NCBI RefSeq assembly: GCF_037031225.1 | Contig: NZ_JAYEZN010000001.1 | Location: forward strand, 124,001-188,000 | DNA from: Halorientalis sp. LT38 | GTDB lineage: Archaea > Halobacteriota > Halobacteria > Halobacteriales > Haloarculaceae | Reading direction: 5' to 3' | Length of the DNA: 64,000 nucleotides | Shown here: in pieces, positions 44,498 through 52,652 of the stretch | How positions within the stretch are numbered: position 1 is the stretch's first letter | Layout: every line of letters starts with the position of its first letter | Notes under the pieces: generated by a model | Database searches by the model: none | What the model was told of the DNA's origin: nothing | Seen by the model: the letters and a program-made list of their open reading frames with translations, nothing else | Position numbers and translations under genes: made by a program

Positions 44498-45781
44498 ATG
44501 AGCGAATCGCAAAATTACGAGGAGGTGACCGTCGCCTCGAACGGGGTTACCGTGATCAAGACGTTCGAGGCCGACGCGTTTCCCGTCCCCGCTATCGCGT
44601 TCCGGATCGACTCGGACCGGACGGAGCCGGTGACGGTCAGGCTCGTCGACGACGTCCCGGAGAACGTGGCGGTGGAGGATCTGGGCTTCCACCCCGAGTA
44701 CGGCAGCGAGTACTGGACCATCGAGGACGACGAGATCACCTTCGAGCGCGAGATCGAGGCCGAAGAGCAGTACACTACCGTCTACGGTATCCGCGCGACG
44801 GGCACGGACAACGTCGAGCAGTTCCTCACCGAGCCCGAAATCGACGAGGTCGACCCACCGCTCGAGGACGAGGACGGCGTCGTCGGCGGGAGCGGGAGCG
44901 ACGTCGTGCGCGACGTCATCTCCGGGAACGCCGACTCCGTCCCCGGGCTCGAGGACGAGGAAGAAGACGAGGACATCGGAACGCTCGACCTCACGGACCC
45001 GAACTCCGAGGAAGAATCCCGCCAGGAGGCGGCCGAGGCCCAGGAGGCCGACACCGAGGACGAGGCCGAGGCCGACGACGGCGACGAGGACGAGGATGCG
45101 GACGAAGAAGCCGAGGCCCGGGAGGCCGACGCCGAGGACGACGCGGAGGAGGAAGCTGCGGAAACCGAGGTCGAGCAGGAAGCCGAGACGGAGGCCGCCG
45201 AGCCGGCCACGGGCACGACGCTCGACGCGGAGAGCGTGGCCGCGGCCCTGGCGACGGAGATCCAGGAGGGCGAGGTGGACGACGACGACCTCGACGTGCT
45301 CCGGGAGGAACTGGAGATCGAAGGCGGCGACGCGGGCCCCGGCGGCGCGGTCGAGGCCCGCATCGAGAAGCTCCAGACCGACGTGAGCGAACTCGACGCC
45401 TACGTCGACGCCCTCGAAGAGTTCCTCGAGGAGAACGGGACCGGTCAGGACATCATCGAGGGCCTGCAGGACGACGTCGCGAGCCTCGAAGACCAGATCG
45501 GCGGGCTGGAGGGCGACATCGAGGACAACAACCAGCAGGTCGCCTCGCTCGAGGACAGCGTCGAGGGGATCCAGAGCGACCTCCAGTCGCTCAAGGGCGA
45601 CGTGAAGGACGTCGACGACGACGTGGCCGAGATCCAGGGCGCCATCGACGACCTCGAATCGGAACTCGACGACGTCGATCAGGTGGACGACCGCGTCGAG
45701 GACATCGAATCGGACATCGTGGAACTCAAGGAGTGGCGCGAACAGCTCAGCAACGTGCTGGGCGCGGCCGACAGCGACTGA
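44498..45781 (+). CDS. acidic coiled-coil protein
   Basis: Unassigned, 427 residues. Residues 1-105 form a beta-rich domain (VASNGVTVIKTFEADAFPVPAIAFRIDSD region) resembling an Ig-like fold; 130-265 are almost pure Asp/Glu/Ala disorder; 280-420 are a long coiled coil of heptads (LQDDVASLEDQIGGLEGDIED, VEGIQSDLQSLKGDVKDVDDD). It starts at the ATG at 44498 after a good TATA (GCTTTAATACCG near 44466). Possibly structural or a protein-interaction scaffold. A HisG-like gene follows on the same strand, 42 bases on. Confidence 0.7.
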   Translation: MSESQNYEEVTVASNGVTVIKTFEADAFPVPAIAFRIDSDRTEPVTVRLVDDVPENVAVEDLGFHPEYGSEYWTIEDDEITFEREIEAEEQYTTVYGIRATGTDNVEQFLTEPEIDEVDPPLEDEDGVVGGSGSDVVRDVISGNADSVPGLEDEEEDEDIGTLDLTDPNSEEESRQEAAEAQEADTEDEAEADDGDEDEDADEEAEAREADAEDDAEEEAAETEVEQEAETEAAEPATGTTLDAESVAAALATEIQEGEVDDDDLDVLREELEIEGGDAGPGGAVEARIEKLQTDVSELDAYVDALEEFLEENGTGQDIIEGLQDDVASLEDQIGGLEGDIEDNNQQVASLEDSVEGIQSDLQSLKGDVKDVDDDVAEIQGAIDDLESELDDVDQVDDRVEDIESDIVELKEWREQLSNVLGAADSD

Positions 45782-45823
45782 AAACCGGACGCGTTTTACT
45801 CTCGGACGGCGACCTGTCTCCCA

Positions 45824-46720
45824 ATGACTACTGTCCGCGTCGCCGTCCCCCGGAAGGGGCGGCCGCTGGAGGCCGTCCTCGAACGGCTCGCGGCCCGGAC
45901 GGACACGGCCGCCCTCGCCGACGACGTCATCTCGACGCTCCAGTACGAGAAAGCGATCACCAAGGATAACCAGGAGGCCGACGCCGACGTCTACGACCGG
46001 CTCGCGGCCTACAGCGACACGGACGAACCCTCGGCACCCGAGTACACGCTCCTCCGGGACGACCGCGCCGGGATGCCCCGGCGGATCGTCTTCGACAGCC
46101 TCACCCTCCCGCTCGATGACTTCGACCTCCAGCTCGTCGGCCGGGAGGAACCGTTCCGCGCGCTCCGGACGCACGAGTTCGCCCTCGGGTTCGACAGCGC
46201 CGACCTCGTCCTGGAGGAGGTCGTCGGCCTCGACCCCGAACCGTTGCGGGAACTGGCCGACGTGAACGACCGGATCGACCCCCGGGACACCGACGTCCGC
46301 GTCGTCTCGGGCCTGGGCGATACGGTCTGGCACACGCTGCTCGCGACGCCGGACCTCCGCCGGGCGTACGACGCCGACCTCGACCGCTCGCTGGTCGATG
46401 CCTACGAAGGAGACATCTGCATCTCGCCGCGGTACGAGCGCCTGGTCGAGGCCGTGCTCGGGACCGACGTCATCGAAGACGTCGAGTTCACGTATCCCGA
46501 GGAGGGCACGATCGAGGAGGCGGCCATCGCGGAGACGGGGATCGGCGTGTACCTGACCGTCACGGGCTCGACGGCGCGGGATCACGGCCTGGAACTGGGC
46601 GAGCGCCTGTTCCCGAGCGAGACGGTCCTGCTCGAGAACGCGGCCGAGCGGTCCGCGGCGACCGAGCGAGCCGCCGACCTGTTCGTCGGCGCGGATCTGG
46701 AGACGGAACTGGCCCCCTGA
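45824..46720 (+). CDS. diverged HisG-like protein
   Basis: A 298-residue protein. The N-terminus VRVAVPRKGRPLEAVLERLA resembles ATP phosphoribosyltransferase (HisG: xxIALPKGRL), and the region TGIGVYLTVTGSTARDHGLELGERLFPSETVLLENAA resembles HisG's STGTTLRxNGLxxxExIxxS with the phosphate-binding loop altered. The middle (residues 40-180) is unlike HisG and includes LLRDDRAGMPRRIVFDSLTLPLDDFDL. It is likely a paralogue that has lost or changed catalysis. It follows the coiled-coil gene and may be co-transcribed. Confidence 0.55.
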   Translation: MTTVRVAVPRKGRPLEAVLERLAARTDTAALADDVISTLQYEKAITKDNQEADADVYDRLAAYSDTDEPSAPEYTLLRDDRAGMPRRIVFDSLTLPLDDFDLQLVGREEPFRALRTHEFALGFDSADLVLEEVVGLDPEPLRELADVNDRIDPRDTDVRVVSGLGDTVWHTLLATPDLRRAYDADLDRSLVDAYEGDICISPRYERLVEAVLGTDVIEDVEFTYPEEGTIEEAAIAETGIGVYLTVTGSTARDHGLELGERLFPSETVLLENAAERSAATERAADLFVGADLETELAP

Positions 46721-46724
46721 GCCG

Positions 46725-47396
46725 TCAGTCGAAACGAGTAGCGGGTGAGCGCGGTGCGATGGCGGAGAGGACGGCCGACTCGACCTTCCGGAGGTGTTCG
46801 CCGACGGTCCCGTCCGAGCGGTCCAGGTAGTCGGCGACGTCCCGCTGGGAGGCCTGGCGCGGCGTCTCGTAGTACCCGATTTCGAGCGCGGCCAGCAGCG
46901 TCTCCTGCTGGCGCTGGGTCAATTGCGCGAACAGGCGTTCGGACTCGGGCCGGTAGTCGCCGATCCGCTCGAGTTCGACGTCGATGGTGTCGGGGATGCG
47001 GGCGAGAACGTCCTGAAAGGTGTCGGCCTGGCCGATAACGAGCGCCCGGACGTCGCCACGGTCGGTGTACTCGAGGGGCATGTCGAGGATGAGTTCGTGC
47101 GTGCGGACGAGCTCCAGCAATTCGGTGAGGGTGTCGGTCGGCTCGAAGTGGGCGTAGACGGTGATGCGTTCCTCGCCCTCGGAGATCTGGTAGTCGATGA
47201 GCGCGTCGTCGTCGGCGGCGATCTCCCTGACTCGATCGACGTCACCGGACATCTCGTAGAGGGTCGTGGCCGTGCCGTCGTCGAGCAGATCGAGGTGATG
47301 GAGTTGCTCGCGGGTGACGTCCTCGGACGCCGCCAGCAGTTCCTCGGTCGGCGACGTGGGCTCGAGCTTATTGACGACGATCTCCGCGTAGCGCAT
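46725..47396 (-). CDS. HTH-10 (Bat-type) transcriptional regulator
   Basis: A 223-residue regulator. Residues 1-150 are a sensor-like domain found in bacterio-opsin-activator relatives; the C-terminal 60 residues are the HTH-10 domain: LTQRQQETLLAALEIGYYETPRQASQRDVADYLDRSDGTVGEHLRKVESAVLS. These proteins act as positive regulators in haloarchaea; no ligand-binding motif is visible. ATG at 47396. A TTTATG TATA element lies upstream on the minus strand near 47425. Confidence 0.9.
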   Translation of the reverse strand: MRYAEIVVNKLEPTSPTEELLAASEDVTREQLHHLDLLDDGTATTLYEMSGDVDRVREIAADDDALIDYQISEGEERITVYAHFEPTDTLTELLELVRTHELILDMPLEYTDRGDVRALVIGQADTFQDVLARIPDTIDVELERIGDYRPESERLFAQLTQRQQETLLAALEIGYYETPRQASQRDVADYLDRSDGTVGEHLRKVESAVLSAIAPRSPATRFD

Positions 47397-47884
47397 AGTA
47401 GTGACGTAGCGACTCGGAGACATAAACATACGGAGACGAATCAGGGACCCGAATTCGGCACCGTCGAGTCGTGATCGTGGTCGACTTCGGCAGTTCTCAC
47501 GAACCGGTTAGCCCCAACGGTTGTCGGTTCGCCCGGTCCGGTACGTTCCGAGCAGACAGGAGAACGGGCCCGGCGTCACCGCGTACCGAAACAGGTCCAC
47601 CCGGCAGTCGTTCCGGTGGTGGCGTCGCTATCGATTCGGTATGGTTGTCTACCTAACACCTCGATCTGTGAATCTCGCCAGAACTCCGATTGAATCGATA
47701 CGGAATCCGAACGAACCTCTCCGTTTCTGTATCGCGAAATACGGTTTACGAGTCCGGGAGGTGGCAGCAGAATCGGCGATCGTTTACTCGATTATGGATA
47801 AACAATCTCGAAAATCCCCCTCACGACCGGTGCTCGAATCTGTGTGACGCGGGCGTTCTGGAACTGGGCGCGGAGCAAGCGCGG
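47397..47884. other. intergenic region, no gene seen
   Basis: About 490 bases with a sharp drop in GC from about 47640. Short open frames occur on the plus strand but have poor codon composition (Arg/Ser-rich, no acidic bias) and no family resemblance. It contains the promoter of the HTH-10 regulator near 47425. I see no hairpin array, tRNA or repeat. Confidence 0.5.
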
Positions 47885-49171
47885 CTACTGGTCCGGGACA
47901 GAGCTCGGTTCGCCGCCGCCGACGAGTCGGTACGGGAGCGACGCGTACACGAGCGAGTTCTCGATGAGCGCCTCGACGGTCGTGTACTCGTCGACGGCGT
48001 GAACGGTGTCCGTGCCGAATCCGAACTCCACCGTCGGAATCCCCGTCCGCCGGAACTTCTTGGCGTCGCCCCCGCCGGTCGCACTCCGGCGGTAGACGTG
48101 ATCGCCGGACACGGCCGCGGCGGCTTCAGTTACCGCCGAGACGAGCGGACTGGATAGCGGTTCGTACGTCCCGACGCTCCAGGAGACGTCCGCGATCCGG
48201 ACTCCCTCACAGTCGTCTGCGCAGTCGCGAATGTCCTGGAGCACGTCACGAGTCTCGACGCCCGCAGTCAGGCGGAAGTCCAGGCGAGCGCGCGCCCGTG
48301 CCGGGACGCTGTTGACGCTCTCGCCGCCCTCGATGGTCCCGAGGTTGATCGTGGGATACTCGAACAGTTCGCGAGCGGCGGCCTCGCCCATCGCCGGGGC
48401 GTAGTACTTCACCGACTCCGCGACGATGGCCGCGACCTCGGCGTCTAGCTCGAACTGTTCCGTTCCGAACTCGCGGCGAACGCGTTCGATGGCCTCGCAC
48501 AGCCGGTCGATCGCGTTCTCGCCGAGCATCGGGCGCGAACCGTGTGCAGCCTCACCTTCGCTCTCCAGCGTCAGCCACACGCTCCCCTTGTCCGCGACGG
48601 TCACGGAGTGGCGGCCGCCCTCGCAGGTGGTCTCGCCGATCACGCACCAGTCGGCGTCGATGCGATCGCTCTCGAGCAGCGCGGGGAGGCCGGGCTCGCC
48701 GGCGATCTCTTCGTCGCTCACGAAGGCGAACTCCAGGGTCACCGGCGGTTCCGTGTCTGACTCGGCGTAGGCACTGGCGACGTCCAGCATGGCGGCGAGT
48801 GGCCCCTTCATGTCCGTCGCGCCGCGGCCGTAGATCCGTTCACCGTCGCGCTCACCGAGCGGATCGCGCTCCCAGGCCGTCGCGTCGTAGGGAACGGTGT
48901 CGACGTGCCCGTTGTACAGCAGCGTTCGGTCCGACGACCCGGGTATCGTCGCGAGAAGATTGGGTTTGACGGGGTCGGTGACGATCCGTTCGGTCACGAT
49001 GCCGAGCGACTGGAACTCCGCATCGAGGTAGTCGACGATCGCACCCGTCTCGCCGGGTGGATTCGAGGTGTCGAACGCCAGCAGCTCCAGGAGTCGATCG
49101 ACGAGGGTCTCATCGCGGCCGTCGATGGCGGTACGCAACGCCGTCGGCACGAGCGACATGTCCCGGGACAT
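47885..49171 (-). CDS. M20-family metallopeptidase (ArgE/DapE-like)
   Basis: A 428-residue di-zinc hydrolase. YNGHVDTVP holds the first metal His/Asp, GRGATDMKG the bridging Asp, VSDEEIAG the catalytic/metal Glu pair, and DTVHAVDEYTTVEAL the C-terminal His. The dimerisation/lid domain is residues 195-310. Closest in pattern to acetylornithine deacetylase/succinyl-diaminopimelate desuccinylase; exact substrate unclear. Neighbouring sulfur genes are not obviously linked to it. Confidence 0.92.
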   Translation of the reverse strand: MSRDMSLVPTALRTAIDGRDETLVDRLLELLAFDTSNPPGETGAIVDYLDAEFQSLGIVTERIVTDPVKPNLLATIPGSSDRTLLYNGHVDTVPYDATAWERDPLGERDGERIYGRGATDMKGPLAAMLDVASAYAESDTEPPVTLEFAFVSDEEIAGEPGLPALLESDRIDADWCVIGETTCEGGRHSVTVADKGSVWLTLESEGEAAHGSRPMLGENAIDRLCEAIERVRREFGTEQFELDAEVAAIVAESVKYYAPAMGEAAARELFEYPTINLGTIEGGESVNSVPARARARLDFRLTAGVETRDVLQDIRDCADDCEGVRIADVSWSVGTYEPLSSPLVSAVTEAAAAVSGDHVYRRSATGGGDAKKFRRTGIPTVEFGFGTDTVHAVDEYTTVEALIENSLVYASLPYRLVGGGEPSSVPDQ

Positions 49172-49180
49172 CCCCAGCTC

Positions 49181-49402
49181 TCACCGTTCCGTTTCGCACG
49201 TATCGATCCCGGCGCCAGCGTAGATCGGACAGCGCTGGGTGGTCCCCGTGATCACCAGCACCGCGCCGATTGCGAGAATCAACGCGCCGACAGCGGCTCC
49301 CGCGCGCCAGTAGCCACCGATGGCCGCCGCACCCGCGACCGCGACGAGCACACCGAGCGCGATCCGAACGGCCCGATCAACGCCGCCGACGTTTCGGTCC
49401 AT
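49181..49402 (-). CDS. DUF2892 (YgaP-type) membrane protein
   Basis: A 73-residue two-span protein. It opens MDRNVGGVDRAVRIALGVLV and ends TGTTQRCPIYAGAGIDTC, the CPxYxxxGxxTC pattern of the YgaP C-terminal domain. In bacteria this domain anchors a rhodanese in the membrane. A TTG-N11-CAC site (one mismatch from TTG-N11-CAA) ends 32 bases before the ATG at 49402, placing it in the sulfur-island regulon. Confidence 0.85.
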   Translation of the reverse strand: MDRNVGGVDRAVRIALGVLVAVAGAAAIGGYWRAGAAVGALILAIGAVLVITGTTQRCPIYAGAGIDTCETER

Positions 49403-49434
49403 ACCCGGATCTACGGCGCCATCGCTATTGTATG

Positions 49435-49451
49435 TTGTGGGTACAGGGCAC
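49435..49451. promoter_or_regulatory. operator-like site before the DUF2892 gene
   Basis: TTG-N11-CAC on the plus strand (GTG-N11-CAA read towards the gene), one mismatch from the island consensus TTG-N11-CAA. It stands 32 bases before the start codon. Confidence 0.5.
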
Positions 49452-49545
49452 AACATGGTTCCTCTCAGGATCCGGCGCAATTGGACCATATGTCGGCATC
49501 TGCGTTTGAGGCCTGCACTCCAACCGGACGGCCGAATCCACAATA

Positions 49546-49562
49546 TTGTATAGAGTGTACAA
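49546..49562. promoter_or_regulatory. operator-like site before thioredoxin
   Basis: TTGTATAGAGTGTACAA, a perfect TTG-N11-CAA site with five-base arms (TTGTA/TACAA). It ends 35 bases before the thioredoxin ATG. An AT-rich ACCTAAGTA follows at the TATA position. Confidence 0.65.
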
Positions 49563-49597
49563 AACACCTAAGTACGGTCGGGACGTACGTGTGCTCG

Positions 49598-50002
49598 ATG
49601 AGCGAGAACCCATCCATCGACGACATCAGGGAAGAGAAGATCGAGGAACTTCGCGAATCCACCGACGAGAGCGGTTCTGTTACCCCCTCGGAGCCGATTC
49701 ACGTCGGCTCTCCCGACGATCTCTCGGGGGCCGTCGACCAGTACGACGTCGTGCTGGTGGACTTCTACGCGGACTGGTGTGGGCCCTGCAAGATGCTGGA
49801 ACCGACCATCGAGGAACTGGCGGCCGAGACCGAGGCTGCCATCGCGAAGGTCGACGTCGACCAGAACCAGCAACTCGCTGCCCAGTACGGCGTCCAGGGC
49901 GTCCCCATGCTCCTGCTGTTCGCCGACGGTGAACCGGCCGAAAAGCTGGTCGGCGTCAAGAGTAAAGACGACCTGGCCGGCCTGATCGAGGCCTACAACT
50001 GA
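49598..50002 (+). CDS. thioredoxin
   Basis: A 134-residue thioredoxin: VLVDFYADWCGPCKMLEPTI with the WCGPC redox pair and the cis-Pro in QGVPMLLLF. The first 45 residues are an acidic N-terminal extension. In the sulfur island it may reduce persulfides on TusA/DsrE/rhodanese or act in disulfide stress. Preceded by a perfect regulon site. Confidence 0.94.
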   Translation: MSENPSIDDIREEKIEELRESTDESGSVTPSEPIHVGSPDDLSGAVDQYDVVLVDFYADWCGPCKMLEPTIEELAAETEAAIAKVDVDQNQQLAAQYGVQGVPMLLLFADGEPAEKLVGVKSKDDLAGLIEAYN

Positions 50003-50174
50003 TCGGCAGTCCGCCCGCCGGGCCTCGGTAGCCGAGGTACCGTTCTTTCCGCCGTCGCTGTGCTTCGATGTCGACGATCCTGTCGTCAGTGGCCCCCATA
50101 CTGCGTCCTGTGACCGCTATCTGTCGATTTTCCGGGGTGTCGCCTGCACGACGGCCAGGTGTCTGGGGCCGTAG

Positions 50175-50191
50175 TTGTTTTCAATGTACAA
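50175..50191. promoter_or_regulatory. orphan operator-like site
   Basis: TTGTTTTCAATGTACAA, a perfect TTG-N11-CAA with four-base arms (TTGT/ACAA). It is not followed by a gene at the 32-37 base spacing seen elsewhere on either strand. Confidence 0.5.
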
Positions 50192-50309
50192 TAACGAGCC
50201 ACATCGCGCCCCGCATCGAGTCCGCCGGTGATCGACCATTTCGTCCGGTAATGGCGGTCAAATTTGCAATCTCTTGGGGCGACTGCAAGTGACTTTTCCG
50301 GCTCTTATA

Positions 50310-50326
50310 TTGTGAAAAACTCGCAA
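50310..50326. promoter_or_regulatory. operator-like site and TATA before the CoADR-like gene
   Basis: TTGTGAAAAACTCGCAA, a perfect TTG-N11-CAA ending 33 bases before the ATG at 50360. TTTATTA, a TATA box at about 50330-50336, abuts it, so a bound factor would lie immediately upstream of the BRE/TATA. Confidence 0.65.
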
Positions 50327-50359
50327 TTCTTTATTACGGTGGCGGTCCAAGATTCGGGT

Positions 50360-51760
50360 ATGACAGCGCCAGTAGTCGTGGTCGGCGGAGACGCGGCGGG
50401 AATGAGTGCCGCGAGCAAGTTCAAACGCGACGCACCGGAGCGGGACGTGGTCGTCTTCGAGCGGGGTGAATGGGTCTCGTACGGCGCGTGCGGGCTCCCG
50501 TACTACGTGAAAGGCGCCGTGGAGACGCTCGAGGACCTCGTCTCGGTGACGCCCGAGGCGTTCGTCGAAGAGCGCGGCATCGACCTCCGGACACACCACG
50601 AGGTGACGGCCATCGATCCGGAGGACCGAACCGTGACGGTCGCGGGCCCCGACGGCGAGTTCGAGCAGTCCTACGGTGACCTCCTGATCTCGACCGGCGC
50701 GCGCGCCGTCGAACCACCGCTCGACGGGATGGAACGCGACGGCGTGTTCACACTCCACAGTATGCACGCGGGGGCGGAGATCCGGCGGGCGCTCGGCGTC
50801 GAGACGCCGTCCGTGGATCGTCGCGAGGCGGCCTCGGTCTACGCCGACGCCGAGTCCCCCGAGTCGGTCGGGATCATCGGCGGTGGGTACGTCGGCATCG
50901 AGATGGCCGAGGCCTTCGCCGAGCGCGGCCTCGACGTTCACGTGTTCGAGATGTTGCCACACACCCTCCAGCCGTTCGGTGCGGAGGCAGCCGCGACCGT
51001 CGAGGACCACCTCCGTGAGCAGGGCATCGACCTCCACCTCGACACCCCGGTCGGAGCGATTCGCGGGGACGAGCGGGTGACGGCCATCGCGGCCGGCGAC
51101 GAGGACGTCCCCGTGGACCTCGCGCTGGTCGGCGTGGGCGTCGCGCCCAACACTGAACTCGCCGAGGACGCGGGGATCGAACTCGGTCCGACCGGTGCCA
51201 TCGCGACCGACGAGTACGGTCGAACCAGCGAGGACCACGTCTACGCGGCCGGCGACTGCGCCGAGGCGACCCACGTCGTGACCGGCGAGCCCGATCACGT
51301 CCCGCTCGCGCTGACGGCCAACCGGGAGGGACGGGCCATCGGCCAGACGCTCGCCGGCGACCCGACGCCGGTCGGCGAAATCGCAGGGACGGCCGCTGTC
51401 AAGGCCTTCGATCTGGAAGTCGCACGCACGGGCGTGATCGACGAGGATGCCGCCCGCGAGGCGGGCTTCGAACCCGTCTCGGTGACGATCACGGCCCCCT
51501 CGCGCGCCCACTACTACCCGGGCGGCTCGGAGATCCAGTTCACGATCGTCGGCGACCGCGAGAGCGGCCGCGTCCTCGGCGCGAGCATGGTCGGCCGCGA
51601 GGGCGTCGCCAAGCGCATCGACACCGTCGCCGCGGCGCTGCACGCCGAGATGACGGCCCACCAGCTCTCGTATCTCGACCTCGCGTACGCACCCCCGTTC
51701 AGCCCGGTGTGGGACCCCGTGCTCACGGCCGCGAAGGTCCTGGAGGGGAAACTGGAATGA
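50360..51760 (+). CDS. CoA-disulfide-reductase-type flavoprotein
   Basis: A 466-residue pyridine-nucleotide disulfide oxidoreductase of the single-Cys (CoADR/NADH oxidase/NAD(P)H persulfide reductase) class. FAD site VVVVGGDAAGMSAAS, active-site Cys44 in WVSYGACGLPYYVKG, NAD site GIIGGGYVGIEMAEAF near residue 175, FAD motif VYAAGDCAE, C-terminal dimer domain with YYPGGSEIQF. Enzymes of this class reduce CoA disulfide or CoA/glutathione persulfides, releasing sulfide. Its stop overlaps the start of a winged-helix gene by 4 bases. Confidence 0.92.
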   Translation: MTAPVVVVGGDAAGMSAASKFKRDAPERDVVVFERGEWVSYGACGLPYYVKGAVETLEDLVSVTPEAFVEERGIDLRTHHEVTAIDPEDRTVTVAGPDGEFEQSYGDLLISTGARAVEPPLDGMERDGVFTLHSMHAGAEIRRALGVETPSVDRREAASVYADAESPESVGIIGGGYVGIEMAEAFAERGLDVHVFEMLPHTLQPFGAEAAATVEDHLREQGIDLHLDTPVGAIRGDERVTAIAAGDEDVPVDLALVGVGVAPNTELAEDAGIELGPTGAIATDEYGRTSEDHVYAAGDCAEATHVVTGEPDHVPLALTANREGRAIGQTLAGDPTPVGEIAGTAAVKAFDLEVARTGVIDEDAAREAGFEPVSVTITAPSRAHYYPGGSEIQFTIVGDRESGRVLGASMVGREGVAKRIDTVAAALHAEMTAHQLSYLDLAYAPPFSPVWDPVLTAAKVLEGKLE

Positions 51761-51984
51761 CCGACCGGCTCACGGCTTTCGAGCGGACGCTCCTTTCCGA
51801 GCTCGCAGGCGAGGGCGACCGATCGCCGGCTGGTCTGGCGGTCGCGCTCGAGACTGACCTGGGCACCGTTCTCGAAACGACAGCTGCCCTCCAGGATCGT
51901 GGACTCCTCGCGCGCCAGGGCTTCGACACCTGTCGGGTGAGCGACCGGGGCCGTGCCCTGGTCGAGCGTTCGCGACCCGCCTGA
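51757..51984 (+). CDS. small winged-helix protein
   Basis: A 75-residue protein with a winged-helix fold: LTAFERTLLSELAGEGDRS, recognition segment VALETDLGTVLETTAALQDRG and wing GFDTCRVSDRGRALVERS. It carries one Cys. It has no effector domain and overlaps the flavoprotein stop by 4 bases, so it is co-translated. It may be a regulator or an adaptor. Confidence 0.75.
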   Translation: MTDRLTAFERTLLSELAGEGDRSPAGLAVALETDLGTVLETTAALQDRGLLARQGFDTCRVSDRGRALVERSRPA

Positions 51985-51986
51985 CG

Positions 51987-52628
51987 ATGCCCGTCGTCGA
52001 ACCTTTCGAGGACCACACCGACCGGTACGATCGGTGGTTCGAGACGCACGAGGCCGCCTACGAGTCGGAACTGGCGGCCGTGCGGGCGCCGCTGCCGACG
52101 ATCGAACCCGACCGGGCCGTGGAGGTCGGCGTCGGGAGCGGGCAGTTCGCGGCCCCGCTCGACGTCGGGCTCGGCGTCGACCCGTCTCCCGCGATGCTTC
52201 GGCGCGCACGCGACCGGGGCGTCACCCCGATCCAGGGCGTCGCGGAGTCCCTGCCGTTGAGAGACGACAGCGTGTCCACCGTCGTCCTCGTGACGACGAT
52301 CTGCTTCGTCGACGACGTGGAACGGACGCTGGCCGAAGCACACCGCGTCCTCGGCCCGGGCGGGACGCTCGCCGTCGGATTCGTCGCCCGCGACGGCCCG
52401 CTCGGCGAACGGTATCGCGAGAAGCAGTGCTCGAACCCCTTCTACCAGGACGCGACGTTCGTCGCGGTCCCGGACCTGCTGGACGCGATGGCGGCGGCGG
52501 GCTTCGTCGACTGGGCCGCCCTCCAGACGCTCTTCAGCGATCCGGCGAGCATGGACCTGCCCGATCCCGTCAGAGAGGGCTGGGGCGACGGCTCGTTCGT
52601 CGTCGTGAGCGGTCGCGTTCCGGACTGA
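51987..52628 (+). CDS. class I SAM-dependent methyltransferase
   Basis: A 213-residue methyltransferase. Motif I is VEVGVGSGQFAAPL, with FDLD-equivalent LGVDPSPAML and the post-motif PLRDDSVSTVVLVTTICFVDDVERTLAEAHRVLGPGG pattern of UbiE/type-11 enzymes. Separated by 2 bases from the winged-helix gene and thus in the operon of the CoADR-like protein. Substrate unknown; thiol or sulfide methylation would fit the setting but is only a guess. Confidence 0.85.
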   Translation: MPVVEPFEDHTDRYDRWFETHEAAYESELAAVRAPLPTIEPDRAVEVGVGSGQFAAPLDVGLGVDPSPAMLRRARDRGVTPIQGVAESLPLRDDSVSTVVLVTTICFVDDVERTLAEAHRVLGPGGTLAVGFVARDGPLGERYREKQCSNPFYQDATFVAVPDLLDAMAAAGFVDWAALQTLFSDPASMDLPDPVREGWGDGSFVVVSGRVPD

Positions 52629-52635
52629 TCCCGGC

Positions 52636-52649
52636 GACGGGAAAAAGCG
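52636..52649 (-). terminator. oligo-T terminator of the SQR operon
   Basis: A T5 tract on the minus strand (GGAAAAAGCGG on plus, 52640-52650) right after the DUF1641 stop. Archaeal intrinsic termination uses such tracts. Confidence 0.4.
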
Positions 52650-52652
52650 GCC

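Larger units (their letters stand above)
50003..50359. promoter_or_regulatory. intergenic region with two operator-like sites
   Basis: About 357 bases. One perfect TTG-N11-CAA lies at 50175-50191 (orphan, no gene at the expected distance) and a second at 50310-50326, followed by TTTATTAC (TATA) and the flavoprotein ATG at 50360. Only very short frames (13 codons or fewer) occur next to the orphan site. A small RNA from that promoter is possible but not shown. Confidence 0.5.

Noticed and set aside
47521-47847. 108-codon plus-strand frame in the 47.4-47.9 kb gap
   Set aside because: Basic composition without halophilic acidity and no motif; likely chance in an AT-richer gap.
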